Part shown: one piece after another, positions 24,879-32,399 of the stretch
Position numbering within the stretch: the first letter of the stretch is position 1
Layout of the letters: the number at the start of each line of letters is the position of its first letter
Assembly (NCBI RefSeq): GCF_030504545.1
Contig: NZ_JAUKWP010000001.1
Coordinates: 460,475 to 524,474, forward strand
From: Lactobacillus sp. YT155
GTDB lineage: Bacteria; Bacillota; Bacilli; Lactobacillales; Lactobacillaceae
Length of the DNA: 64,000 bases
Reading direction: 5' to 3'
Translations under genes and position numbers: made by a program
Notes under the pieces: generated by a model
The model's input: the letters and a program-made list of their open reading frames with translations, nothing else
What the model was told of the DNA's origin: nothing
The model's database searches: none

Positions 24879-25811
24879 ATGAATGAAAAAAATTATAGAA
24901 AGGAGAGCTTAGCGGTAATATATCTTGCTAAAAGATTTTTGGATCTCACGGTAGGCAGCCGCATACCATCTATTGACGAATTAACAGCCGATAGTGAATT
25001 TTCTAGGGGGACAATTCAGAATGGATTGACCACGTTGAAAGAAGAAAAAGCAATTACAATTAAATCTCATGGCTATCAAGGTAGCGTTCTTGTTAATTTG
25101 GACAGATTAAAATTACTAAAATATACGGACTTTGACTTTTTGGTTGGTTCAATGCCATTGCCTTATACAAAAAAGTATGAAGGATTGGCTGGAGCTATAT
25201 ACAAATATTTTAGAGCTAATGAAATTAATTTTAATATGGCATATGTTAATGGTTCGGTAAACAGAGTACAGGGGTTGCTAGATAATCGATTTAATTTTTC
25301 GATAGTTTCGGAGCTGAGTGCTGATTTTTTTATCAGCAAGTATCCAGAACTTGAAAAAAGTCTAATTCTTGATAAAGAAACGTTTGTCTCAGAACATATT
25401 TTAATGGTTACTCAAGGAATTAAAAATGGAATTAAAGAAATTAAAAAAGTAGGTATTGACAATAGTTCTGAAGATTTTCGAGTTTTAACAAAATTAGTCT
25501 TCGACAATAGAGAAGTTGAATATGAAGAGATTCCATATAATCAAATAGTTGAAAAAGTAAGACTTGGTGAAGTAGATGCGGCAATTTGGAATAAAGACGA
25601 GTTGATCGCACGAAATAATCCGTGTGATTTTATTAATTTAAAAAAGTTTTCAGTTCCAGATGAAGTTATTGAAAAAGCAAATAGTGCAGTCTTTTTAACA
25701 AAAGCAAGTGACAAGTATGTTGGAAATACTTTGAGACTTTTAATGAAGAAACAAAGTTTGAAAAAGTTTCAAGAAAGTGTAGAAAACGAAGAAATATTAC
25801 CAGAATATTAA
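24879..25811 (+). CDS. yhfZ: YhfZ-like transcriptional regulator
   Basis: 310 residues. The N-terminal ~75 residues form a GntR-like winged helix ('SRIPSIDELTADSEFSRGTIQNGLTTLKEEKAI'). The rest resembles a periplasmic-binding-protein-type ligand domain, as in the E. coli YhfZ family ('FDFLVGSMPLPYTKKYEGLAGAIY', 'LDNRFNFSIVSELSADFFI', 'LGEVDAAIWN'). It would sense a small molecule and bind the palindrome 14 bases upstream of its own start. First gene of an eight-gene operon. The ligand is unknown. Confidence 0.85.
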   Translation: MNEKNYRKESLAVIYLAKRFLDLTVGSRIPSIDELTADSEFSRGTIQNGLTTLKEEKAITIKSHGYQGSVLVNLDRLKLLKYTDFDFLVGSMPLPYTKKYEGLAGAIYKYFRANEINFNMAYVNGSVNRVQGLLDNRFNFSIVSELSADFFISKYPELEKSLILDKETFVSEHILMVTQGIKNGIKEIKKVGIDNSSEDFRVLTKLVFDNREVEYEEIPYNQIVEKVRLGEVDAAIWNKDELIARNNPCDFINLKKFSVPDEVIEKANSAVFLTKASDKYVGNTLRLLMKKQSLKKFQESVENEEILPEY

Positions 25812-25814
25812 TTT

Positions 25815-26165
25815 ATGCAGAGTGAAACAAAAGTTAAACTAAATATTCTTAAAGATAATAATTTATTATCGGAGCAAGAATATGAAGTTATAAAAAGAAC
25901 AGATGAGTACTTTGATCAGTTAAATTTAAACGAAGATAGAGACATGTTTTTGATTCATTTTTCTTCAGCACTTCATAGACTAGATAGCGAAGAGAAAATT
26001 GATGAAATGCCTAAGATTATGATTGATGAAATTGAAAAAAATTCCAAATACGATAATGCAAAAAAAATTATAGAATCCGTTTTGGAAGAAAATAAAGTTA
26101 CTTTATCAAATACAGAAGTGAATTATTTATTACTTCACATCCTGAATATATTGGAGAAAAAATAA
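25815..26165 (+). CDS. yhfY: Stand-alone PRD-domain protein, YhfY-like
   Basis: 116 residues, mostly helical. 'DMFLIHFSSALHRL' (centred near residue 50) and 'NYLLLHILNIL' at the end look like the two conserved His-bearing helices of a PTS regulation domain. No DNA-binding or antitermination domain is attached. E. coli YhfY is a similar small PRD protein in the same gene set. It could be phosphorylated by HPr and modulate a partner, possibly YhfZ. It starts three bases after the yhfZ stop and overlaps the next gene by one base. Confidence 0.72.
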   Translation: MQSETKVKLNILKDNNLLSEQEYEVIKRTDEYFDQLNLNEDRDMFLIHFSSALHRLDSEEKIDEMPKIMIDEIEKNSKYDNAKKIIESVLEENKVTLSNTEVNYLLLHILNILEKK

Positions 26166-26530
26166 TGGCATACAAACTTGTGGTTGGTGGACAACTAAAT
26201 AAAGATGAAATTGCAAAACAGATTAAAGAATTAAGCACGCAAGAAATTACTGTTGACGTAAAATCTGATTTAGATGCAGCAATGGCTGTTAAGAACGGTG
26301 ATTATGACTACTATGTAGGTGCATGTGAAACTGGTGCTGGTGGAGCTTTAGCAATGGCAACAGCATTGATTGGATCAGATAAAACAGTTACCGTGGCTTC
26401 TCCAAGTAAAATGTTGGATGAAGATGAAATTATTAATGAAATAAATAATGGAAAGGTTGCATTTGGCTTTACTGCGAATACTACCGATTCAGTATTACCG
26501 GCAATTGTAAAAGGATTGGATAATAAGTAG
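26165..26530 (+). CDS. yhfU: YhfU-like protein (DUF2620)
   Basis: 121 residues. The Gly-rich 'YYVGACETGAGGALAMATALIG' core and the 'MAYKLVVGGQLNKDEIAKQI' start are typical of DUF2620. It is soluble and of unknown biochemical role. It always travels with the YhfT membrane protein in the sets I know of, so a transporter-subunit role is possible (inference). It is coupled to the PRD gene by a one-base overlap (TAATG). A palindrome lies in the 55-base gap after it. Confidence 0.82.
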   Translation: MAYKLVVGGQLNKDEIAKQIKELSTQEITVDVKSDLDAAMAVKNGDYDYYVGACETGAGGALAMATALIGSDKTVTVASPSKMLDEDEIINEINNGKVAFGFTANTTDSVLPAIVKGLDNK

Positions 26531-26545
26531 AAATTGTTTTACTTA

Positions 26546-26567
26546 AATATACAAAATATTGTATTTT
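26546..26567. promoter_or_regulatory. Second copy of the yhf palindrome, inside the operon
   Basis: Begins AATATACAAAAT like the promoter copy, with TTGTATTTT as the right arm. It differs from the 24844-24865 palindrome at two positions. It lies 19 bases upstream of the yhfT start, in the largest gap of the operon. No clear second promoter is visible. Confidence 0.6.
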
Positions 26568-26585
26568 GATACGGAGGATAGAAAA

Positions 26586-27881
26586 ATGGATCATTTAGCA
26601 ATTATTAATTACGTGATTATTGCGTTAGTTGGTGGATTTGGGGCAATTTTAGCAAATAAAGGAATTGCAGTATTTAATGATGGGTTAAGACCAATCATGC
26701 CAGAATACTTTGAAGGAAAAATTAGTCGAAAAGAATTAGCTGCAAGTAGTTTTGCAGTTAGTTTTGGGTTGGTTATTGGATTTGGAATACCTGTCTCCAT
26801 TGGAACGACTATTTTAGTGGCACATAGCATTTTACTAGCCGCAGATATTATTGGGACATCAACCCCTAATAATAAAATTGGAGTGGCATTATCAGGAGTA
26901 ATTGGTGCTGTATATGGTGTGGGATTAATGTTTGGACTTTCTTTCATTGTTCAAATGTTTAGTAAATTACCGGTAGACTTTTTGCCAGGATTGAGTTTGC
27001 TTGGTGGACCGATTCTTTTGGCATTCTGTGCTTTTCCAGCTGTTGCTGTTGCAAGCCAACACAATGGTAAACGTGGAATTGTAACTTTTGTTTTGACTTT
27101 TGTTACATTCATTCTTACTGACAAGTTTGGTACTTTCAATGTTGGAGACTACAAAATTACATTGAATTCAATTGGTATGGCTCTATTAGTTGCTATGATT
27201 TGTATGATTTATTTTGCAGCAAAAGTGCAAGAAACTGGTGATGGAAATAACAGTGCATTAGTTAATGTTTTTGGTGAACGTGTATCCAGAATTAAAAAGA
27301 ATTGGATTTGGTTAAGTATTGAAGGAGGCTTAATCACAGCTGCCTCAAGTTTACTTATTTTAGCTGTAGATGTTTTGCCTCAACAATTGTTGGTTAAAGA
27401 TCAAGTTACTGCAGCGTTAATTGCAACTTTAGCTCGCGCTGTTGGGTTTATTCCTTTGGTATTTTCAACTGCTATTGTAACAGGTGTTTACGGTATGGCT
27501 GGAACGACTATCATTTTTGGAATTGGATTGGCACTACAAGGTCATCCATTTATTGCTTTTGTAGCAGGATTTATTTGGATGTTTGCTGAAGTTCAACTAC
27601 TTGGAGTTACTGCGAAAGGACTAGATAAATTCCCTGGACTTAGAGATATGGGGGAACATATTCGTGACTCGCTATCTCAAACTATCTCGGTAGCTCTTTT
27701 AATTGGTGCGGCAATCGCATGTAATAAGATGGCACCAACTCTAGGATATTTCTGGATAGTTGGATTCTATCTAATTAATAAGCAAATGAAAAAGCCTTTA
27801 GTAGAGATGGCGGTAGGGCCTATTGCTGCAATTGCTTTAGGAATTTTACTTAACGTTTTACGATTAATTCAACTTTACTAG
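26586..27881 (+). CDS. yhfT: YhfT-like membrane transport protein
   Basis: 431 residues with roughly ten to twelve hydrophobic segments. The N terminus 'MDHLAIINYVIIALVGGFGAILANKGIAVFNDGLRPIMPEYFEGKISRKELAASSF' region is characteristic of the YhfT family of putative transporters. I start at ATG 26586, 8 bases after GGAGG at 26573-26577; an in-frame upstream TTG start at 26559 falls inside the palindrome. It probably imports the substrate of the operon. Confidence 0.84.
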   Translation: MDHLAIINYVIIALVGGFGAILANKGIAVFNDGLRPIMPEYFEGKISRKELAASSFAVSFGLVIGFGIPVSIGTTILVAHSILLAADIIGTSTPNNKIGVALSGVIGAVYGVGLMFGLSFIVQMFSKLPVDFLPGLSLLGGPILLAFCAFPAVAVASQHNGKRGIVTFVLTFVTFILTDKFGTFNVGDYKITLNSIGMALLVAMICMIYFAAKVQETGDGNNSALVNVFGERVSRIKKNWIWLSIEGGLITAASSLLILAVDVLPQQLLVKDQVTAALIATLARAVGFIPLVFSTAIVTGVYGMAGTTIIFGIGLALQGHPFIAFVAGFIWMFAEVQLLGVTAKGLDKFPGLRDMGEHIRDSLSQTISVALLIGAAIACNKMAPTLGYFWIVGFYLINKQMKKPLVEMAVGPIAAIALGILLNVLRLIQLY

Positions 27882-27890
27882 GAGGCCATA

Positions 27891-28772
27891 ATGGAAAATA
27901 TTATATATTCACATGAGCATGTTCCCATTGATTTATCAGAATTGAAATACAATGAAGATTGTCTTTTGTATGATGAAGAGAATGTGACTCAAGAGTTTAT
28001 AGATTTGAAGAACAAAGGGGTGACCCACGTTATAAATATGACAAATAACGGTATGGGGAGAAATCTTGAGTACTTGGAAAAAATTCAAAAAAATAGTGGA
28101 GTGACCATTTTAAGCTCTACAGGATATTATCAGCATAATTTTTTGCCATTAGAGGTTTTTGAAAGATCAAAATATCAACTTGCATCAATGATGATTCGAG
28201 ATATTTCAGAAGGAATTAAAGGAACTAGTATTAAGGCTTCTGTTATTGGGGAAATAGCCACATCTAACGGAAAGTGGACTGAGCAAGAAGAAAAAGTCTT
28301 TGATGCAGCGGTTATTGCACAGAGAGAAACAGGAGTTCCAATAAGCACACACACTTCTTATGGAACATTAGCGATCGAACAAGCAAAATATTTCATTGAA
28401 AATAAAGCGAATATTGAAAAAATTGTTATAGGTCATGTTGAGCTAGACAATGATTTAGAAAAAATATTAACAGTTCTTAAAATGGGTCTAACTGTTGAAA
28501 TTGATACTATCGGTAAAAATAATTATTTACCAGATGCAAGAAGAGTCGAAATGATTAAAAAAATTGAAGAGGCAGGTTATGTTGATCAATTAGTTTTATC
28601 AATGGATATTACTCGCAAATCAATGCTAAAAGCTAATGGTGGCAATGGGTATGATTATTTATTAACATCTTTTGTCCCAGATCTTTTAAAAGCTGGCGTT
28701 TCAGAAAAATTTGTTGAAAAAATGCTAGTTGAAACACCTAGAAGAATTTTTTTAAATGAGGTGAAAAAGTAA
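27891..28772 (+). CDS. php: Phosphotriesterase homology protein (Php/YhfV-like)
   Basis: 293-residue amidohydrolase-superfamily TIM barrel. Metal ligands line up with E. coli Php with a constant shift of four residues: H8 and H10 (HEH), E121 (GEIATS), H154 (STHTS), H182 (GHVELD) and D239 (SMDIT). E121 replaces the carbamylated Lys of true phosphotriesterases. Php proteins lack triesterase activity and probably hydrolyse a lactone, ester or phosphate-bearing substrate. RBS AGGAGG lies before the ATG. The stop overlaps yhfS by one base. Confidence 0.9.
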   Translation: MENIIYSHEHVPIDLSELKYNEDCLLYDEENVTQEFIDLKNKGVTHVINMTNNGMGRNLEYLEKIQKNSGVTILSSTGYYQHNFLPLEVFERSKYQLASMMIRDISEGIKGTSIKASVIGEIATSNGKWTEQEEKVFDAAVIAQRETGVPISTHTSYGTLAIEQAKYFIENKANIEKIVIGHVELDNDLEKILTVLKMGLTVEIDTIGKNNYLPDARRVEMIKKIEEAGYVDQLVLSMDITRKSMLKANGGNGYDYLLTSFVPDLLKAGVSEKFVEKMLVETPRRIFLNEVKK

Positions 28773-29878
28773 TGAGAACATACCCAATTCCAAGTATTTC
28801 TGTGGATGAGGCATTGGAAAAACAATTCAAATTAGTTGATGAGATGACCAAAGTCTTTAAATCCGAAGAAATCTTATCAAGAGGTGACTTGGGTGTCGTG
28901 CAACCACAAAATATGCCTTTGACGACACAAAAAACTGAACAAGTAATAGCAGGTTTTTTTAATGCGGAAGATGCAATGTTAGTGCGTGGTTCTGGAACGG
29001 CGGCAATTCAAAAAGCAATTTTTTCTATTGAAAGAATTAAAAATAAAATATTGGTTCACGACGCCCCAGTTTATCCTACTACAGCAACTTCACTTTCAAT
29101 GTTAGAAATTGAAAGTGTATCTCTTGATTTTAATGAGATTGAAAATATGGATTTTCAACTAGTAAAAGAGACTGTTGATAATGTAGATTCAATTTTAATT
29201 CAATATACCCGACAAAAACCAGATGATCGGTATGATATTGAAAAAGTAATAAATTTCTTCAAGAGAAATTTCCCCGAAAAAAGAATTGTCACTGACGATA
29301 ATTATGCTGTGATGAAGGTTAATAAAATTGGAACAGAATGTGGTGCTGATCTGAGCTGTTTTTCAACATTCAAATTATTAGGACCTGAGGGAATTGGATG
29401 TATTGTAGGAAAATCCGACTTAATAAGCAAATTAAGAAAACAGAATTACTCTGGAGGATCACAAGTACAAGGTCATGAGGCTCTGGATGTATTGAAAGGG
29501 TTAGTATATGCGCCTGTAGCTCTAGCCAACCAAGCTCGAACTATTGAAAAAGTTATTAAAAAAATTAAGGATGAACACATTGAAGGAATTAAAGATGCCT
29601 ATATTGCTAATGCTCAATCAAAAATTCTGTTAATAGAATTTGAAAAACCTGTTGCAAAAGAATTTCTTAAGAAAGCTCAAGAGTTTGGTTCTGCAAATCA
29701 TCCAGTTGGAGCAGAATCACAGTATGAAATTGTTCCAATGTTTTATAGAGTTTCCGGAACTTTTAGAGAGTTCGATCCTAAACTTGATGATAATACTATT
29801 AGAATTAATCCTTACAGATCCGGCCCAGAAACGGTTTTGAGAATAATAATGAAAACCTTGGAAGAAATTGGAGAATAA
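28772..29878 (+). CDS. yhfS: YhfS-like PLP-dependent enzyme
   Basis: 368 residues of PLP fold type I, related to Cys/Met metabolism and aminotransferase class V enzymes. 'LVRGSGTAAIQKAI' binds the PLP phosphate, D175/D176 in 'IVTDDNYAV' contacts the pyridine nitrogen, and K201 in 'SCFSTFKLLGPEG' is the Schiff-base lysine. The reaction is unknown. It is sandwiched between php and yhfX with a one-base overlap and a two-base gap, so stoichiometric expression is expected. Confidence 0.86.
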   Translation: MRTYPIPSISVDEALEKQFKLVDEMTKVFKSEEILSRGDLGVVQPQNMPLTTQKTEQVIAGFFNAEDAMLVRGSGTAAIQKAIFSIERIKNKILVHDAPVYPTTATSLSMLEIESVSLDFNEIENMDFQLVKETVDNVDSILIQYTRQKPDDRYDIEKVINFFKRNFPEKRIVTDDNYAVMKVNKIGTECGADLSCFSTFKLLGPEGIGCIVGKSDLISKLRKQNYSGGSQVQGHEALDVLKGLVYAPVALANQARTIEKVIKKIKDEHIEGIKDAYIANAQSKILLIEFEKPVAKEFLKKAQEFGSANHPVGAESQYEIVPMFYRVSGTFREFDPKLDDNTIRINPYRSGPETVLRIIMKTLEEIGE

Positions 29879-29880
29879 GA

Positions 29881-31047
29881 ATGTTTACGGAAGCTATATT
29901 AAAGGAAAATTCTAAATTGCTAGATGTAGCGACAAAATTGCATCAGAACGGAGAAATTTTTCCTGATACTTATGTAATTGATTTAGAACAGTTAGGAATA
30001 AATACTAAGAATTTTAGCGAAAAAGCCGATCAACTTGGATTAGAAGCTTTCTACATGACTAAACAGTTAGGTAGAAACCCAGAAGTGGCAAAAAGAATTG
30101 TTGAATCTGGATTGGAAAAGGCGGTAGTTGTCGATTATCGTGAAGCAGAAGTTTTGATGGACAACGGTTTGAAAATTGGACATATAGGAAATCTGGTACA
30201 AGTACCTCAAACTTTTTTAGAGCGTGTAATTAGATATGGAGTTGACTATATTTCAGTTTTTTCTATTGAAAAGCTCAAATTAATTAATAAAATTTCAAAA
30301 GAAAATGGAATTACTCAAAAAATATTATTGAGAGTTGTAGATGAGGGAGACAACGTTTATCCAGGGCAAACGGCTGGATTTAATATTTCTGAATTACCTA
30401 AGTTGGCCAAAGAAATACTTCAACTTGAAAATATTTCCGTTAAAGGGTGCACTTCTTTTCCTTGCATATTGTTTGATGAGAAAGAAGACAAATTTACACC
30501 AACTCATAATGCTGACACTGTAATTAAAGCAACCCAAATATTAAATGATAATGGCATTAACGCGACAGAACTTAATATGCCATCAGCAACTTGCTATGAG
30601 AGCTTAGACTTACTAAAAGAGATGGGAGCTACTCAGGTTGAACCTGGACATGGATTAAGTGGATCAACACCAATGAATGCAGCGAAAGAGATGAATGGGA
30701 AAATTTCTTATTGCTATGTTTCGGAAGTTTCTCATAATTTCGAAGGAAAAGCATATGCGTACGGAGGGGGTTACTATAGACGAGGACTTCTAAAAACTGG
30801 TTTGATTCCTGAAAAAAATAGATATAGAAAAGTAAAAATGAATAAGATTGACTCGACAAATATTGATTATTATTTAGAAATTGATCAAGAAGAAGATGTC
30901 GGTGAGACAGTTCTAATGAGCTTTAGAACACAAATTTTTGTTACAAGAAGTAATGTTGCTATTGTGGATGGTATACAGTCTGGTAATCCTAGATTGGTGG
31001 GAATTTATGATAGTCAAGGCAAAAAATTAAAAGGAGGAATTTTATAA
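29881..31047 (+). CDS. yhfX: YhfX-like PLP protein, alanine racemase fold
   Basis: 388 residues. The N-terminal barrel has the PLP lysine K61 in 'AFYMTKQLGRNP', and the C-terminal beta domain carries 'SHNFEGKAYAYGGGYYRRG'. It resembles fold type III PLP enzymes (alanine racemase, D-threonine aldolase types). It could epimerise or cleave an amino acid or amino-sugar. It overlaps yhfW by one base (TAATGG). Confidence 0.86.
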   Translation: MFTEAILKENSKLLDVATKLHQNGEIFPDTYVIDLEQLGINTKNFSEKADQLGLEAFYMTKQLGRNPEVAKRIVESGLEKAVVVDYREAEVLMDNGLKIGHIGNLVQVPQTFLERVIRYGVDYISVFSIEKLKLINKISKENGITQKILLRVVDEGDNVYPGQTAGFNISELPKLAKEILQLENISVKGCTSFPCILFDEKEDKFTPTHNADTVIKATQILNDNGINATELNMPSATCYESLDLLKEMGATQVEPGHGLSGSTPMNAAKEMNGKISYCYVSEVSHNFEGKAYAYGGGYYRRGLLKTGLIPEKNRYRKVKMNKIDSTNIDYYLEIDQEEDVGETVLMSFRTQIFVTRSNVAIVDGIQSGNPRLVGIYDSQGKKLKGGIL

Positions 31048-32255
31048 TGGGAAAGTTTGGTGTTATTGTCTTAGATAGCTTTGGAGTGGGAGCTATGGAT
31101 GATATCTTTGAAGAAAGACCCCGTGATGAAGGAGCTAATACTGCGTTCAATATTATTAAAGCAGTTCCTGATATCAAGATTCCTAATCTACAAAAATTAG
31201 GATTAATGAATGCGATTGGACACGAACGAGGAGATTTAAAGTTCTCAAGGACGGCAAATTGGGGAACTTCTTTACTAATGCATCACGGTGCTGATTCATA
31301 TTTAGCCCATCAAGAAATAATGGGAACAAAACCTAAAATTCCACTGTTACAACCTTTTAATGAAGTAATTGATATAGTTGAAGACGCCATTAAAAAAGCT
31401 GGGTTTAAAACTAGGCGTGATGGCGAAATAGGAAAACAATTAATTGTAGTTAATGAATCAGCTACTGTGGGTGACAACTTGGAAGCAGATCCTGGACAAG
31501 TATACAATGTAACTGCAGCACTTGATATCATGGATTTTGAAACGATAAAGAAATTAGGATATGCAGTAAGGAATGTTGTAAAAGTCTCACGTGTAATTGC
31601 GTTCGGGGGACGTGGTGTTGATTTGCAAAACATTCTTAATGCCAAGGAAATTGTTCAAGATAAGTATGTAGGCGTTTCTGCACCAGATTCGGGTGTTTAT
31701 AAGGATGATTTCCATGTTATCCATTTGGGATATGGTATTAATCCAGATGTACAATTACCATCAATTTTGGACAGACATAGCATTGATGTAGCTTTAGTTG
31801 GGAAAACATCGGATATTATTATTTCTGATACGAAAAGAAAACATCCCGGAGTTGATACAACGTTCTTATTTGATGAATTCATTAAAGAAAGTAAAGAAAT
31901 GCAAAACGGATTACTCTTTATGAATATTCAAGAGACGGATTTAGCTGGTCATGCGTTAGATGCGAGAAAATATGCAGATGTAATCGAAATCGCTGACAAA
32001 AAAATTGAAGAAGTAATGAAGTTATATACAGATGATGATATATTAATTATTATGGCAGATCATGGTGATGATCCTACGATTGGTTTCGAACAGCATACTC
32101 GTGAGAGAGTTCCAATTATGATTTATAAAGATGGATTAAAAAATAAGTATATTGGTGAAAGAACAACCCTCTCTGACGTAGGAGCTACGGGAGCAGATTA
32201 CTTTAATGTAGAATCTACAGAAAACGGCAGATCATTCTTGAATAGATTAGATTAA
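31047..32255 (+). CDS. yhfW: YhfW-like phosphopentomutase-family enzyme
   Basis: 402 residues of the alkaline phosphatase superfamily. It opens 'GVIVLDSFGVGAMDD' (metal ligand D10), has 'RDEGANTAFNI', and ends with 'IMADHGDDPTIGFEQHTRERVPI', which supplies metal-binding Asp and His. The phospho-acceptor position, Thr in 'DTxTGH' of true phosphopentomutases, reads S84 in 'ADSYLAHQEIMG'. A nucleophile is thus retained, but the substrate loop differs. It probably moves or removes phosphate on a sugar other than ribose/deoxyribose. Last gene of the operon. Confidence 0.87.
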   Translation: MGKFGVIVLDSFGVGAMDDIFEERPRDEGANTAFNIIKAVPDIKIPNLQKLGLMNAIGHERGDLKFSRTANWGTSLLMHHGADSYLAHQEIMGTKPKIPLLQPFNEVIDIVEDAIKKAGFKTRRDGEIGKQLIVVNESATVGDNLEADPGQVYNVTAALDIMDFETIKKLGYAVRNVVKVSRVIAFGGRGVDLQNILNAKEIVQDKYVGVSAPDSGVYKDDFHVIHLGYGINPDVQLPSILDRHSIDVALVGKTSDIIISDTKRKHPGVDTTFLFDEFIKESKEMQNGLLFMNIQETDLAGHALDARKYADVIEIADKKIEEVMKLYTDDDILIIMADHGDDPTIGFEQHTRERVPIMIYKDGLKNKYIGERTTLSDVGATGADYFNVESTENGRSFLNRLD

Positions 32256-32282
32256 AAAACATCCTTAAGGATGTTTTTTTTA
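32254..32282 (+). terminator. Terminator after the yhf-type operon
   Basis: AAAAAACATCC, loop TTAA, GGATGTTTTTTTT. Perfect stem overlapping the yhfW stop codon. Confidence 0.9.
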
Positions 32283-32399
32283 ATAGTAAATTTAGCAATC
32301 TATGAAAAGACGATTCATTATTTTGGTATTTTTTCCTCCCTTTAATGTTATATTTATTAAAAGTCTCAACTCATTAACAAAGATAAAATGGTGGATTGA

